Shown here in pieces: positions 1-10,775 of a stretch of DNA of 64,000 nucleotides. The notes below the pieces were generated by a model, which saw only the letters and a list, made by a program, of their open reading frames with translations, did not search any database and was not told where the DNA came from. The stretch's first letter is position 1, and each line of letters begins with the position of its first letter. Location: the NCBI GenBank assembly GCA_014526335.1, contig JACTAT010000021.1, positions 81,876 to 145,875 on the forward strand, read 5' to 3'. Source of the DNA: Chrysaora quinquecirrha (Eukaryota > Cnidaria > Scyphozoa > Semaeostomeae > Pelagiidae). Position numbers and translations under genes: made by a program.

Positions 1-480
1 TGTCGCCAGATGAGTACTTCTACTTAGCTACTTGTTTCTTGTCTTCGGGCATTTCCTCTGTCCTAGTCCGGGCTCTCTTTTCTGGTACGTACTAGTCATG
101 GTCCTGTTCCTCAGTCTCAGTCCAGCATCCTTAGTCAAGGATAGCGATTTGTCAATTGGATAGTCAATTGACTTTTGTTATGGCTCAAGTTCCTTAGTCT
201 TAAAATTATTCATGGTCTTAAGTCCAGTTCCCTGGTCCTGTGCCTGAGTCTTGTCACAATTTATTTTCCTTAGTCTGGAAATAATTTGTGGTCTTCAGTC
301 CCAATCCTTGGTCTTGTTCCTGAGTCTTGTTATCATTCATTTTAATTAGTCCGAAAATTATTCATTTTCTTCAGACCCATCCCTTGGTCTTGTTCCTCAA
401 TCTTGCTATTGTTCATATTCATTAGTCTTGAAATTGTCCAAGGTCTTCAGTCCCGATCATTGGTACTGTTCCTCAGCCAC
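1..480. repeat. Degenerate CCTTAGTCT-type low-complexity repeat
   Basis: The stretch is built from irregular repeats of phrases such as TCCTTAGTCT and GGTCCTGTTCCT with a period of roughly 65-75 bp. The same vocabulary recurs at 57,860-58,530, so this is a dispersed repeat family. No open frame of interest is seen. Confidence 0.7.
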
Positions 481-497
481 GTTAATGGATATTTTGC

Positions 498-655
498 ACA
501 ATTGGCGCAATGAGCACAATAAGCCCAAAAGTGATATTGGGCGCAATGAGTGATACTTTGCGCAATAAGTGATATTCGGCACAATGAGTGATACTTTGCA
601 CAATAAGTGATATTCAGCGCAATAAGTGATATTCGGCGCAATAAGTGATAGGGCA
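498..655. repeat. Tandem repeat, about 25-bp unit
   Basis: About six imperfect copies of a unit close to GCGCAATAAGTGATATTCG run head to tail. The short open frame across it on the minus strand is a product of the repeat. Confidence 0.8.
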
Positions 656-1047
656 AGATAAATTGTCTTTACTTATCTAAATTATTTTACCAATTGCACC
701 AAAAAGAATTGGCTCTGTTTCTCTCAACACCATATTTCAAAATGGCAGGAATTTTAATATGGTAACCATGACTGTTCATAAATATTTCTTTTAATGCCAG
801 AGAAGCATTGTGACAGCAATCTTTTTGGTTGGCAAGTCCATTTTCCATTTAGCAGATACGTCAACGTCAAAGCAGAGGGGGTTTTTGAAGATAAATATAA
901 TGTTGAGGCCAAGGGACCTTTGACTGAGTAAAATTCTCTCTGCTTGAAACTGCAACCGAATGGAAAAATCCTTAGCCTTCATGAAACGTGGTTGCGCATT
1001 TGATATTATATGTAAAAAGTCAAATAGATAGGAAGTCATATACATTC
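656..1047. other. No supported gene; continues from a Gag relic
   Basis: This lies just downstream (minus strand) of the degraded Gag gene, where protease/pol would be expected. A short minus-strand open frame (791-1,051) exists, but no protease, reverse transcriptase or integrase motif was recognised. It may be decayed retrotransposon sequence. Confidence 0.4.
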
Positions 1048-1813
1048 TCACAGATTGTTTTTGAGACTTCTTTTGTTTTCTAGATTGGGGGCAGTAGGCC
1101 TACAGCAGACTTGGAAGAAATGATTAGCTGTACCAAAAGTGGCGCATTTTTCCCGTGGGCGGGTCAAGGACTGTTTTTATGAGGCCAAGAATATCCACAA
1201 CGGTTGCATTTCTCCTGCTGGTTTGCGTTTTTAGAAAAGCGCTGCTGATTCTTTATATAGGCACGGTAAACAGCTTCTGTTTTGTCTGACAAAATCTTGT
1301 CTGGAATGATTGAGCTATTGATCTATGCTTGCAGCTTGACGTTCGCTTGCTTCAAAAGCTCTGGCTGTGGTTAATAAATTAACAAACGTTATCGCTTCTT
1401 CTCGTGAGGCAATCCTTCTTGGTCGCTTTGAGAGTCAATTTTTTATGACTGTTGCTTTTATTTCATATTCTGCATTGTGAAATTCACAATTTATAACAAG
1501 TTTCCTGAGTCTTGTACAAAATTGGCCAGCAAAATGAGTTGCTTGTCGAAACTGAACAATTTCGTAATGTGTTTTTCTTTGGTGCGAAATTTTCGCAAAT
1601 AATCATCATGTCAGCAATTGTATCAAAAATTTCTTGGGTTTGGGGACGAGCTTGATACAACAATAACGTCTCTGCTGTTTATTTTCTGTGATGCCAATCA
1701 CTGTCAAATATGTCTGGAAAAGGGGCGTCCCATGCTTGCCATCTTTTACTTATAGATGTTGGATCGGACACAGGATCAAAAGAAGGAAAAGGCTTCAAAG
1801 ATACATGTGCCAT
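1048..1813 (-). pseudogene. Degraded Gag of a Ty3/gypsy-like LTR retrotransposon
   Basis: Minus-strand translation from the ATG at 1,813 starts MAHVSLKPFPSFDP, followed by a capsid-like stretch (SKRWQAW, LLLYQARPQTQEIFDTIAD, then NFVQDSG with frame changes). The end has a double zinc-knuckle-like region, with CNRCGYSWPH followed by Cys and His residues around GTANHF. One Cys codon is TGA, and several stops and frameshifts interrupt the frame. This layout is typical of invertebrate gypsy Gag, which packages element RNA in cytoplasmic particles. No LTRs or pol were found. The family call rests on motif recall only. Confidence 0.6.
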
Positions 1814-2716
1814 ATTGTTTCAAATCTTCGTCGCCATTGTAATGGTTTATGTTGAGGTGACACAAATAGAGTAGGCCCGCTATCTGACCTAAAATCACAT
1901 GTCTATAATACTAAAGATTGACAGTTTATATATATATTTCTGTATTTACATAATTAGGATCATGTGTTATATACATTATCATAAATTATCATGACACTGC
2001 AGAAAATTAATAAATTTACATCTTTAGAAGGATTCAATCATTTAGTACGTCAGTTACATCGGGTACAAAGCCAATCTAAAGAAGTGATATGGTTTATCAT
2101 AAAGGAGGAGCTTTAGGATTAAGGTGTTTAAGTATTTCATCAAAATGCAATGAATGTCACTCCTTAAGGTGGAAGACATCTGGGTGCTTTTTTCGGAAGG
2201 GATCATTCGAAATTCTTAATGTAGAGAGTAAAGTGAGGGAAAGGGCATCGTTAGACACAATTGCTATAAATAGAGCCTCAAGCAAGGTCATGCGGCTTTT
2301 GTCCATGGATCGTGTAAACCCATTATAGGCAAACAGAGTCACAAAATGTAGAATATTTCGCTGGTAAAAATTATTGTTTTCTATGGTTAATACAAATATA
2401 TTTCATCCAATTCATATATAAAACTGCATTCTATCGAATCACCCATTTCCTGGCAGATATAGTTTTCTTTCGAAAGGGTGGTGTTTGAATGTTAATTTAA
2501 TCTTGTCGAATTTTTTTCCAAAATATTTTCTGGAAACAGTGTCCTTTTTAAGAGAAAGGTGTTTTAATTTCAAACTGGTAATGAGGGGTGTCAAGGCAAT
2601 ATCTAACAAAATCTAACAGAAGAATTCACAAACACTCTGACATAGTGTCTATCTAGAGGGAAAATGTTGAGATTGTAAAAGAATTAGTTAGGGCTTTTCT
2701 CAAACACAAATATGAT
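1814..2716. other. No gene seen
   Basis: AT-rich sequence with two short overlapping open frames near 2,089-2,342, neither of which I recognise. Nothing supports a gene, RNA or mobile-element boundary here. Confidence 0.4.
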
Positions 2717-3105
2717 ATTCTGATGGTGATGGTATAATTTAAGATTCAAGATCCAAGATCCAAGATCCGAGATATTAAGATCCGAGATATTAAGATCCGA
2801 GAAATTAAGATCCGAGAAATTAAGATCCCAGATATTAAGATCCGAGATATTAATGACCGAACTTTTCGTTATTTAGCTTCTGTTTTACTTTAAACATGTT
2901 TCTGCAATAAATTGCGGGGATACGAGGAGCTTCACACACATGTACCCCGTCTTCCTTGTTCCCAAATAGGGTTTAGGGCCTGGCCAAAATAGGGTTCAGT
3001 TCAGGGTGAAAATGGGGCTGTCTGTTTTGCATCAGCAAAATGCAGCAACAATATCCACCTATATATTCTGTTAATCACATCAAGAAAATCACCGAGTTTT
3101 CACAG

Positions 3106-3173
3106 CACTACAGTAGCTCAGTGGGTTAGTACGCGTGATGCGAACCAAATGGTCGCTGGATCGATCCACGGTA
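3106..3173 (+). other. tRNA-like segment inside foldback copy 1
   Basis: The sequence reads TAGCTCAGTGGGTTAG (resembles RNA polymerase III box A) and, about 35 bp later, GGATCGATCC (resembles box B, consensus GGTTCGANTCC). Copy 2 has GGCTCGATCC at the same place. No convincing acceptor stem was found, so it is more likely a tRNA-derived SINE module or relic than a working tRNA gene. Confidence 0.55.
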
Positions 3174-3297
3174 TCACCTTGTGTTTTAGTTTATTAGTTT
3201 TAGTTTCCGAAAAATTTATTCCGATGAGCACTTCGTGATTGTTTTCGTGTGAAAATTAATAAAAAAATACAGAATAATTCATGATAATTTTAGTCTT

Positions 3298-3372
3298 GTT
3301 TGTTTTCTATTTTTAAACAATTCTCAAATTTGGCGGCCAAATTTGAGAATTGTTTAAAAATAGAAAACAAAC
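3298..3372. repeat. Perfect palindrome, 36-bp arms, 3-bp centre
   Basis: Left arm 3,298-3,333 and right arm 3,337-3,372 are exact reverse complements around CGG. The same palindrome occurs at 18,050-18,124 in the second foldback copy, so it belongs to the element. In single strands it would form a long hairpin. Confidence 0.95.
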
Positions 3373-3701
3373 AAATTTTAAGCTAAAAATACAGTGACTT
3401 CATGTTGTCTATTCCATAGGCCTAAGTTACTAGTATAATATACTAGTATGTATAAACCGCCAAATATTGGATCTTAATTTCTTGGATCTTAATATCTCGG
3501 ATCTTAATTTCTGGGATCTTAATTTCTGGGATCTTAATTTCTGGGATCTTAATTTCTCGGATCTTAATTTCTCGGATCTTAATATCTCGGATCTTAATAT
3601 CTCGGATCTTAATTTCTCGGATCTTAATATCTCGGATCTTAATTTCTCGGATCTTGGATCTTGGATCTTGAATCTTAAATTATACCATCCCCATTCTGAT
3701 G

Positions 3702-5805
3702 CTACTGAAACAGACGAAATCAAAGCTTTTAATGGTTTTCTATTTTAAATACTCACTTCGCTCGACAGATCCATTAGATGATTTCTGCAAAAGTGTAGAT
3801 GATGAAGGAAGGAGTGCCTGCAAATGGAAATCAAATCAACTCAAAAGACGGAACTGGGTTAAAAGAATTTCATGAACTTCCAGGAGCACAGATTTCTTTT
3901 TGTTTTAAACACGGGTGGGGGCATCCTTATCATAGAATAAAACCCAATGGGTAGCCTAAGTTTAATGCTAAGCCCAGGGTAGATCCATGTAAGTTTATGG
4001 AGTGTAAATAGGGCTTTAATGTGCAGGTTTAAAGAATTGATCAAAATTTAGGATTTTAGGAACATTATTCAAGCTTTCCTGAAAAGAATAAAGTTAAAGT
4101 TGCTATGGTTTTGTTTGGTTTGAATATTTACAAAATCTTCTAAGTTAACGATAAAATTCCACTGTACCTGTTCAAGTTCGAAAATAATTGCATTTACAGT
4201 TGTCCAAGTTTTCCGAAAATAAGGTTTTACTTCAATATTTCAAATGTAAAAATGATTTCCATGGGTGATTCACTCCAAGAGAAATTTCAGAAAGACATAC
4301 AAGAATGAGGAACATTTCACTCAAGGACCATTAGAGACTTCCATTGGAACAAAAGGGCTTTTGAAAACAATAAAAATCCAAGCAAAATTTTTACGTTATT
4401 CTGGGGAATGAATTACCCCTTGTACAATACTTCTCTGTGTATGATCCAACAGTATGTCTTGGGGTTCTCTGTAAAGCAGTATTTCCAACAATGGGGTACA
4501 AGATTTCCAATAATTGAATTCTCCTCTATCTACTCAATAGACATCTTGTACACCCTTGCTAGAAATCCAGTAGTTATTTCTAAATTCTTGCAAATCCTTT
4601 TGTTGTATGGCAGTCTTGTAAATCTTTCTATGACTGCATTTTGAGCTCAAAAAAGGTCAAAAAATTTAATATCTTGATTAATAGAAAGTGAAAAAACAAT
4701 TTTTAGAATTTCTCGATTTGCTCTGACTTCATTTTCTGAAAGAGCGTCAAAAATAATGCTTACATGTGTAAAATCAGTCGAATACATCAAACATTGGCTG
4801 AGACGGCAATTTGGAGAAATATATTTCAATAGCAAATCACTGTATTTTTGTGCCCAGTTCTGAACTTATGAACCAAAGCAAAAATACTGTGATTTTCTAT
4901 TTTTTCTATTAAAATGCATTTCTTTGGATGGCCATATGTCAGCCAATATTTAATATTTTTGAATGGTTTTCTACATTTTTGCATTATTTTTGATGCTCTT
5001 TCAGAAAATGACAAGAAAAATTTGAGAAATGCTAAAAATAGTTTATTCACTTTGCCACTCAATTCTTAAAAACCTGCACAATTAGACTCCTGAGATACTT
5101 AAGCGAAACCAGAATTGCAAATGAGAACTATGAGCTTATTCCCGAATACATTTTTACAGCCTATTAACAAGTTTTGTTGTTGTTTAGTTGGTGGGGTGAG
5201 GTGGGTTACTGCTGGATTCAGCTGCGTTCAGGTGGGTTTAACTTTTATAAATTATGTTTTCTATTTATGCCCTCTAATTTTTTAGTAAAAGTGCCTTTTT
5301 AATGGAATAAAAAACATGCTCATTTGTCAAGATGATTCAGAACTCTGTCTATATCCCCTGAGATATCCACAAGAAACTTTGTTAAGGTGAACTAACTGTG
5401 TATTCCCTAAAGAAAATATTCTTTAGCATTTTGTTACCTCTTAATTCCCCAGATTATACCAACTCAGGTTACCCCCCTTCTTAAATCTTATATATTTGTT
5501 ATATTGGCACCATTCATACAACAGTCTTTGAAAGATGTGGTTGTCAAAAGTAACCCTTTTAGGCACCAAAGTCCAAATGCTCTAGGTAAATAACAGATAA
5601 AAGAAACATGGGCCTTGGAAATTTAATAAGATGTTGCAAGATCACAACTTTAATCAAGTTTCATGCTAAAACCCAATAATGAAAGAATGGCTTGATAATT
5701 TAAGTTCATGCAAGTATCGAATCAGCTAATCCAGTGCTCAAAGCAAAATTGCACATCAAGGGAACACAGTCTAGTCTCAACATCAAAATACAAAATGCGT
5801 TGTGA
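3702..5805. other. No gene seen
   Basis: AT-rich sequence without recognisable coding motifs. Around 4,260-4,640 there are phrases such as GGGTGATTCACTCCAAG and TGTACACCCTTGCTAGAAAT that resemble the small GAGGGGC-ended MITE at 50,697 and 58,755, so a decayed relative may be present. Confidence 0.4.
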
Positions 5806-6027
5806 GTGGTCAACACAAAGAAAATCATCATAAAACTGAACAATCTCATTTTTGCTCAAGTAGAAAGTTACAAATACCTTGGTGCAAATATCCTAGAAGA
5901 GGCAATGTGCAAGCAGGAGATTGGAACCCAACTGACCTTAGTGTAAACAATGAACAGCCTGCAGAGTATTTGGAAGAACAACAACATAATAGACAGAATG
6001 GTTTGAAGATGAGATTGGTAAATTAAT
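5806..6027 (+). pseudogene. Relic of a non-LTR reverse transcriptase (thumb region)
   Basis: One frame reads VNTKK, then QVESYKYLGANILEE, EIGTQLTLV and IWKNNNIIDR, with stops and a shift to LKMRLVN in another frame. This order (YKYLG, a short spacer, then IWK...KMRL) is typical of the region just after the reverse-transcriptase palm in non-LTR elements of RTE or related type. No catalytic ADD motif is present, so it is a small dead fragment. Confidence 0.5.
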
Positions 6028-6391
6028 AATTTGGCCAATTGTTGCAAGTTGGAAACTAAACAGAGCAGAAAAAGGAAAAATGCAAATAAACAAATGCTAG
6101 TTCACTGACCAGAAGCGAGACTGATTCACTAGAAATCATAATTCATGTAACAAGTAACCTTTACAGTAATTATGAATGAAAGATCATTTAGTGTCATACA
6201 AAAGAGTGAGAATTATCTTTGCACCAATATGATTAATGATTGTTTCAATTATGTATGTTTTGGTGAATGAAAAGGAGATCATGGATGAGATATATCAGAT
6301 GGGATAAAGAGTGATCACTTGTAAAAAAGTCATGAACAAAAAGTAAAAAGATGAACTCGATAACTATTTCAGCCAGGGTGGTTCCAGTTAT

Positions 6392-6702
6392 TATCCGTAC
6401 CCCCTATGGAAGACAAAATCCAGGGATGTATGATAATATCGGAAAATCCATGGGTTCCAAGTGTAAAAGTTTAAAATCCAAGGGTGGATTTAAAAAACCC
6501 ACAAAATCCAGATCTCCCACTTGAAATTGACAAAATCCAGGGCTGAAACTGAAAATTTAGCGTCTTCCATAGGGTAAAATCCAGAGGTTTATGGTCTAAA
6601 AATGGCCGGAATTCCGTGGCTGTCTGCAATTTTGGCAGTAAAAATACGGACCTCAGCCTATTTTCGAGGTCACTTCCATAAGGGGGGGGGGGGGTACGGA
6701 TA
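6392..6702. mobile_element. MITE with TATCCGTACCCCC ends
   Basis: A 311-bp element begins TATCCGTACCCCC and ends with the inverse, GGGGGTACGGATA after a 13-base G run; CTATGGAAG and its inverse continue the inverted repeats. TTA lies close to both ends, which would suit a PIF/Harbinger-type 3-bp duplication, but one base is out of register. The interior repeats AAAATCCAGGG-like words about six times. No coding capacity. Confidence 0.65.
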
Positions 6703-6987
6703 TTAACTATCAATCTAATTCGTGTCCCAGAGCCAAGCAGCACCCGCACCGCAAAGTAGACTGATTACATTCCTCCCACTCTTTCGGAAACAGCTCACAA
6801 CAACTACAACAACCTAATCGCTGTTTCCTCAGCAATTCTGTAAAACGTTTTTCAGGTGGAAATCTTACCCCTGCTGGGTCAACGTGTTTGCATGCTTTCG
6901 TAAAATAGAAGACAAACTTTTTGCCACCTCATTTTCATAATTTCAGAATGATTCAAATTATATGACCTTAAGAATTTTTTGCAATAG

Positions 6988-7238
6988 ATTTGTATGCAAA
7001 GAAGCATGTCGTTCTCTGGAAAGACGATGATAACATGTTCTCCGGATTGCCATATGTGATAGCAAGCCAAAAAGTTTTCGATTGTCAACATGGTACTGAT
7101 CGAAACAAGGAAGCAAAACTTAAACACAAGAAGGAACTTGAAGAAGCTTCAGTAAGAAAAACTTTTTCTGAAAAAGCTAATATTTCTGTTTGGATAGAAG
7201 ATCGAGTGTCAGATTTATATTTAGTTAGAATAAAATGA
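6988..7238 (+). CDS. Possible exon of a CARF/ALS2CR8-like gene (part 1)
   Basis: An open stretch follows a plausible splice acceptor (TTTTTTGCAATAG) and encodes FSGLPYVIASQKVF and DCQHGTDRNKEAKLKHKK. The pattern G-x-P-[YF]-V ... DCQ-x-G-x-x-x-x-K resembles the conserved core of calcium-responsive transcription factor (CARF/ALS2CR8-like) proteins. An alternative exon end is the GTAAGA near 7,152. The exon at 14,959 could continue it, with retro1 in the intron. I rely on recalled motif shape. It may be a host gene, a decayed copy, or a transposon-linked relative. Confidence 0.4.
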
Positions 7239-7569
7239 AGGGGGTTGTCTGATTCATAGAAACGAGTTGATGAGAACTTTGCCCAACCTTTTTTCAGATA
7301 AAATGCAGACCTACCAGCCTCTTCACATCCTATGCCTACTGTTTAACTTAGTAACCTAGTAACAACGTCCTTCACAATACAGCTAAAACTTGGGAAAAAC
7401 AGCCTTTTTTGTTGCCTTTCTACTCATTAGCCAAAAGCGTCTCGGTTAAATATTTTATCAATGTTCTACTCTAACATAGTTGAAGATCATTTGGGAAGAA
7501 GATCCTAAACCTGTGGAATTAGGTGACTTTTTTTTCACTTGAGTAGATCTGTCTCAAAGTTTTATTCTT
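7239..7569. other. No gene seen; intron or retro1 5' region
   Basis: AT-rich sequence between the CARF-like exon and the first long frame of retro1. It may contain the retro1 5' UTR, but no boundary or promoter can be fixed. Confidence 0.4.
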
Positions 7570-9195
7570 ATGCGAACTACAAGTTCCAAACTTCGAAATA
7601 TCAACATGAAGACTTGGAGGGGGAATTTTATCATTCTGTTCCTGTTTTGGGCAAGAATTTTTAGCATTAAGAGAGATTTACTGCCAGAGAACTGCAAACA
7701 ACGAAGCTGTTTTTATGGGCCTATTTTTCATCATCAACATTTCCAAGGTTCACTGAACCTGAATTCTATGGTTACAATAAGAGGCTTTTGTATTAGCAGT
7801 GAGAACGACAATGACTTCATGAATGGGTATTGTTTGATGCAGCTAGAATTTCAAAAGGCGATTACATGTAAACAAGCACGCCTGAAACTTGGAGGCAAGC
7901 CTGTATCGTATTATTCGAACAGCTCTGCCACTTTTCGGATCCTATTGCTTGATGGCGATGTCGAACCTAACCCTGGGCCCTCCAACGAACCCGGGGCAGC
8001 TGGTAAGCCAAACGAAAAGCCGGTTAGTTGTCAACAATGCGATAAAACTATTCGTCGAAATCAGAGAAAACTCAATTGCGATATATGTTTTGACCAATAT
8101 CATAGGAAATGTTTGAACATCCTTTTTCACGACACAAATAGCTTTGTTTGCCCAAAATTTACGATTACAGCACTGCCCTTTTCAACATGTGGTGACTATC
8201 AAATGCTTGATATAGCTGAAACCGAGGAGGAACCTGAAAATTTGGCCGATGATTACGTTGACAGCCATTTGCAGGCCCTAACTGCCCGTGCCAATCAACT
8301 GAGATTTATGCACATCAATACTCAATCCATGGTCTCCACCTTCGATCAGCTGCTGTACACCATAGATAGATATCCTTTTGATGTAATTGCGATGAGTGAG
8401 ACATGGCTGAATGAGAATCCATTGCTACTGGAACATGTAAGGATTCCAGGCTACTTACATCAGTTTAAAAACAGACAGAGTTGTAGAGGGGGTGGAGTTG
8501 GTGTTTACATCAAAGAAAGCATAAAGTATAAGCGTAGAAAGGACATAGAAAACCTTGAGCCAGAGCTAGAGTCCTTATGGTTAGAGTTTTCTGGACGGAA
8601 TAAAAATAGTAATTTACTGTTTGGAGTGGTCTATCGCTCTAATAGACTATTACAAGCAAGTGAATGGTTGGATAAAACTGAGAACGTATTAAGCCATGTT
8701 GTATCGCAATGGAATGGTCCAGTGGTTATCACAGGGGACATAAATATCGACTTACTGAAAGGAGAAGAATCACTTCAAAGGCAATATACCGGAATGCTGA
8801 AGGCATTAAACCTGCATCAGCATGTCTCAAAGCCAACTCGAACGACTAACAACTCGAGCACACTAATTGACCATATAATATCAAATAGCCCCCCAAGGGT
8901 CACTTTCACAGATGTGCTTCCATGCAGCCACATAAGTGACCACGATGCCCCATACGCTTGCATTAATATAAGAGTGAACAGATATGAGCCAAGGTTCAAA
9001 TATATAAGAAATGAAAAGAAGTTTTCTAGTACATCATACATAAGCGATTTAGTGGGTTCGCTAAACACAAAAATCGGTATGAATTGTGCATTTTATGATA
9101 CAAGCATGAAATTTGGCACAAGTACACAGTTTGATGCGCCAAACAAAATGAGAAACAGACCCAACTCAGAAAATGGCCCCGAAAGCTATTTTTAG
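7570..9195 (+). CDS. retro1 2A / PHD finger / APE endonuclease polyprotein (truncated)
   Basis: A hydrophobic N-terminal segment (residues about 19-33) precedes a 2A motif, DGDVEPNPGP (residues 128-137). Next comes a PHD-like zinc finger starting VSCQQC (residues about 152-196), then an apurinic-type endonuclease from LRFMHINTQSM. Catalytic motifs are visible: HINTQS, AMSETWL, GVGVYIK, GVVYRS, TGDINIDLL and HISDHDAPY. The endonuclease nicks target DNA to prime reverse transcription. The frame runs about 38 codons into the inserted element (from about 9,082), so its last residues are foreign. The first ATG is a guess. Confidence 0.8.
   Translation: MRTTSSKLRNINMKTWRGNFIILFLFWARIFSIKRDLLPENCKQRSCFYGPIFHHQHFQGSLNLNSMVTIRGFCISSENDNDFMNGYCLMQLEFQKAITCKQARLKLGGKPVSYYSNSSATFRILLLDGDVEPNPGPSNEPGAAGKPNEKPVSCQQCDKTIRRNQRKLNCDICFDQYHRKCLNILFHDTNSFVCPKFTITALPFSTCGDYQMLDIAETEEEPENLADDYVDSHLQALTARANQLRFMHINTQSMVSTFDQLLYTIDRYPFDVIAMSETWLNENPLLLEHVRIPGYLHQFKNRQSCRGGGVGVYIKESIKYKRRKDIENLEPELESLWLEFSGRNKNSNLLFGVVYRSNRLLQASEWLDKTENVLSHVVSQWNGPVVITGDINIDLLKGEESLQRQYTGMLKALNLHQHVSKPTRTTNNSSTLIDHIISNSPPRVTFTDVLPCSHISDHDAPYACINIRVNRYEPRFKYIRNEKKFSSTSYISDLVGSLNTKIGMNCAFYDTSMKFGTSTQFDAPNKMRNRPNSENGPESYF
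7951..7980 (+). other. 2A ribosome-skipping motif
   Basis: The codons encode DGDVEPNPGP, which fits D-x-E-x-NPGP. In known 2A peptides the ribosome fails to join the last Gly and Pro, releasing the upstream part as a separate product. Here that would free an N-terminal piece with a signal-peptide-like segment from the PHD-endonuclease protein. 2A-like motifs are documented in APE-type non-LTR retrotransposons. Confidence 0.85.
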
Positions 9196-10026
9196 ACTGG
9201 GGTACTTGGGCCCAGCCCCCACAGAGTTTTCTTCTATAACTTGGAAGCTATTTGCGATGCGCAGCCGAAAGTTAGTGCAGTTACTTATTTTAATATGCTT
9301 AATACAAGGAATAACAAGTCCATTAAAAAATTCCCCCGAAAGCTATTTTTAGACTGGGGTACTTGACCCCAGCCCCCAAAACATTTTAGACAGGGCATTT
9401 TTGGCAACATTCTAGCAAACTAGGTAACCGGAAATTTTAAAGTAGTTTTGGACTCTTTGGTGGTTGGTGGTCATTTTAAGACTTGGGAACATTCTGGCAA
9501 ATCAATGGTTGTGACGTCATCGATGACGTAGAAAAGTTACGGTCAGTGAAAATCTGACTTTTGAATTTTGTGTTTTTAATGATATGGTCAGAAAGAACAT
9601 CTCAAATGGAGCAAAAAATTATAAAACACCAATTCGATTTGGCTTAATACTCAGAAGTTATTACGATTCGAAATTCGTGTGACGTCATCAAAACGCAAAA
9701 CTGATATTTTGAGTCTTAACCGTTTCGTGCATAAATCTTTCTTTTGATGTGTTCAGCGTTACTTTTAGGATAAAAGCATCATGTTCTCGGTCACGTACGC
9801 TAATTTTTGTCATTTCAAACCTTAAATTACGAAGAATGCTCGTAATTTCAATTGCGATACAGCTAGGGCTCCGAACTATCATGAATGTTGAAAAAGATGC
9901 AAAAGAAAAAACATTTTCTGCTTACTTTATCTGAGAATGGTAATATGATTTAGCCAGATAGAGCGAATTACTTTTTTATGACCACGGTCTTTAATTTGAA
10001 TTATGTAGCCGTAAATGTTCGAGAAG

Positions 10027-10775
10027 ACGGCAGACACCTATGTTGATAAGTTGTAGACAAAGGCATAGGCGAAGGCATAGGAATAAGTGTAGGTGTAGAT
10101 GAAGGCATAGGTGTAGGTTAAGGCACAGGTATAGGTATGGGCAAAGACATAGGCGAAGGCATAGGCATAGGCAAAGGTGTAGATCTAGAAATAGGCATTG
10201 GTGTAGGCGAAGGCATAGGCACAGGTGTAGACGAAGGCAAAGGCATAGCCGAAGGCACAGAAACAGGTGTATGTGTAGGTGAAGGCAAAGGTCTAGGCTA
10301 AGGCATAGGTACAGGTGTAGGCATTGGCATAGGCGAAGGCATAGGCACAGGCACCGGCGTAGGTGTAGATGTAGCAAAGGCATAGGCGAAGGCATAGGCA
10401 CAGTTGTAGGTGTAGATGAAAGCATAGGTGTAGGCGAAGGCATCGCTACAGGTGTAGACGAAGGCAAAGGCATGGGCAAAGCCATTGGCACAGGTGTAGG
10501 TGTAGATGTAGGCATTGGTGTAGGCGAAGGCATAGGCACAGGTGTAGACGAAGGCAAAGGCATAGGCAAAGGCATAGGAACAGGTGTATGTGTAGATGAA
10601 GGCATTGATGTAGGCGAAGGCATAGGCACAGGTGTAGATGAAGGCAAAGGCATAGACGAAGGCATAGGAACAGGTGTATGTGTAGATGAAGGCATTGTTG
10701 TAGGCCAAGGCATAGGTACAGGCGAAGGTGTAGATGAAGGCATAGGAGTAGGCGAAGGCATAGGCACGGATATTG
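10027..10775. repeat. Hexamer-based minisatellite (GGCATA/GGCGAA/GGTGTA)
   Basis: About 750 bp of hexamers starting GG (GGCATA, GGCACA, GGTGTA, GGCGAA, GGCAAA) arranged in longer periods. Because the unit is a multiple of three, several frames on both strands stay open by chance (up to 258 codons). These are not genes. Confidence 0.9.

Larger units (their letters stand above)
2726..3692. mobile_element. Foldback element with 15-bp repeat arms, copy 1
   Basis: A 967-bp element bounded by 9-bp direct repeats ATTCTGATG (2,717-2,725 and 3,693-3,701). Its ends are inverted repeats starting GATGGTATAATTTAAG. The arms are tandem 15-mers of the type AAGATCCGAGATATT, in opposite orientation at the two ends (about 2,741-2,853 and 3,470-3,670). 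The interior holds a tRNA-like segment and a perfect 36-bp-arm palindrome. Nine-base TSDs and long repeated inverted ends fit non-autonomous Mutator-like or foldback elements. It has no transposase frame; the apparent open frames are the 15-mer read in triplets. A second copy lies at 17,419-18,481. Confidence 0.85.

Noticed and set aside
3430..3748. Repeated DLNFSDLN-type open frames (also at 17,224-17,721 and 18,223-18,495)
   Set aside because: They are the 15-bp arm repeat of the foldback element read in triplets, on both strands.
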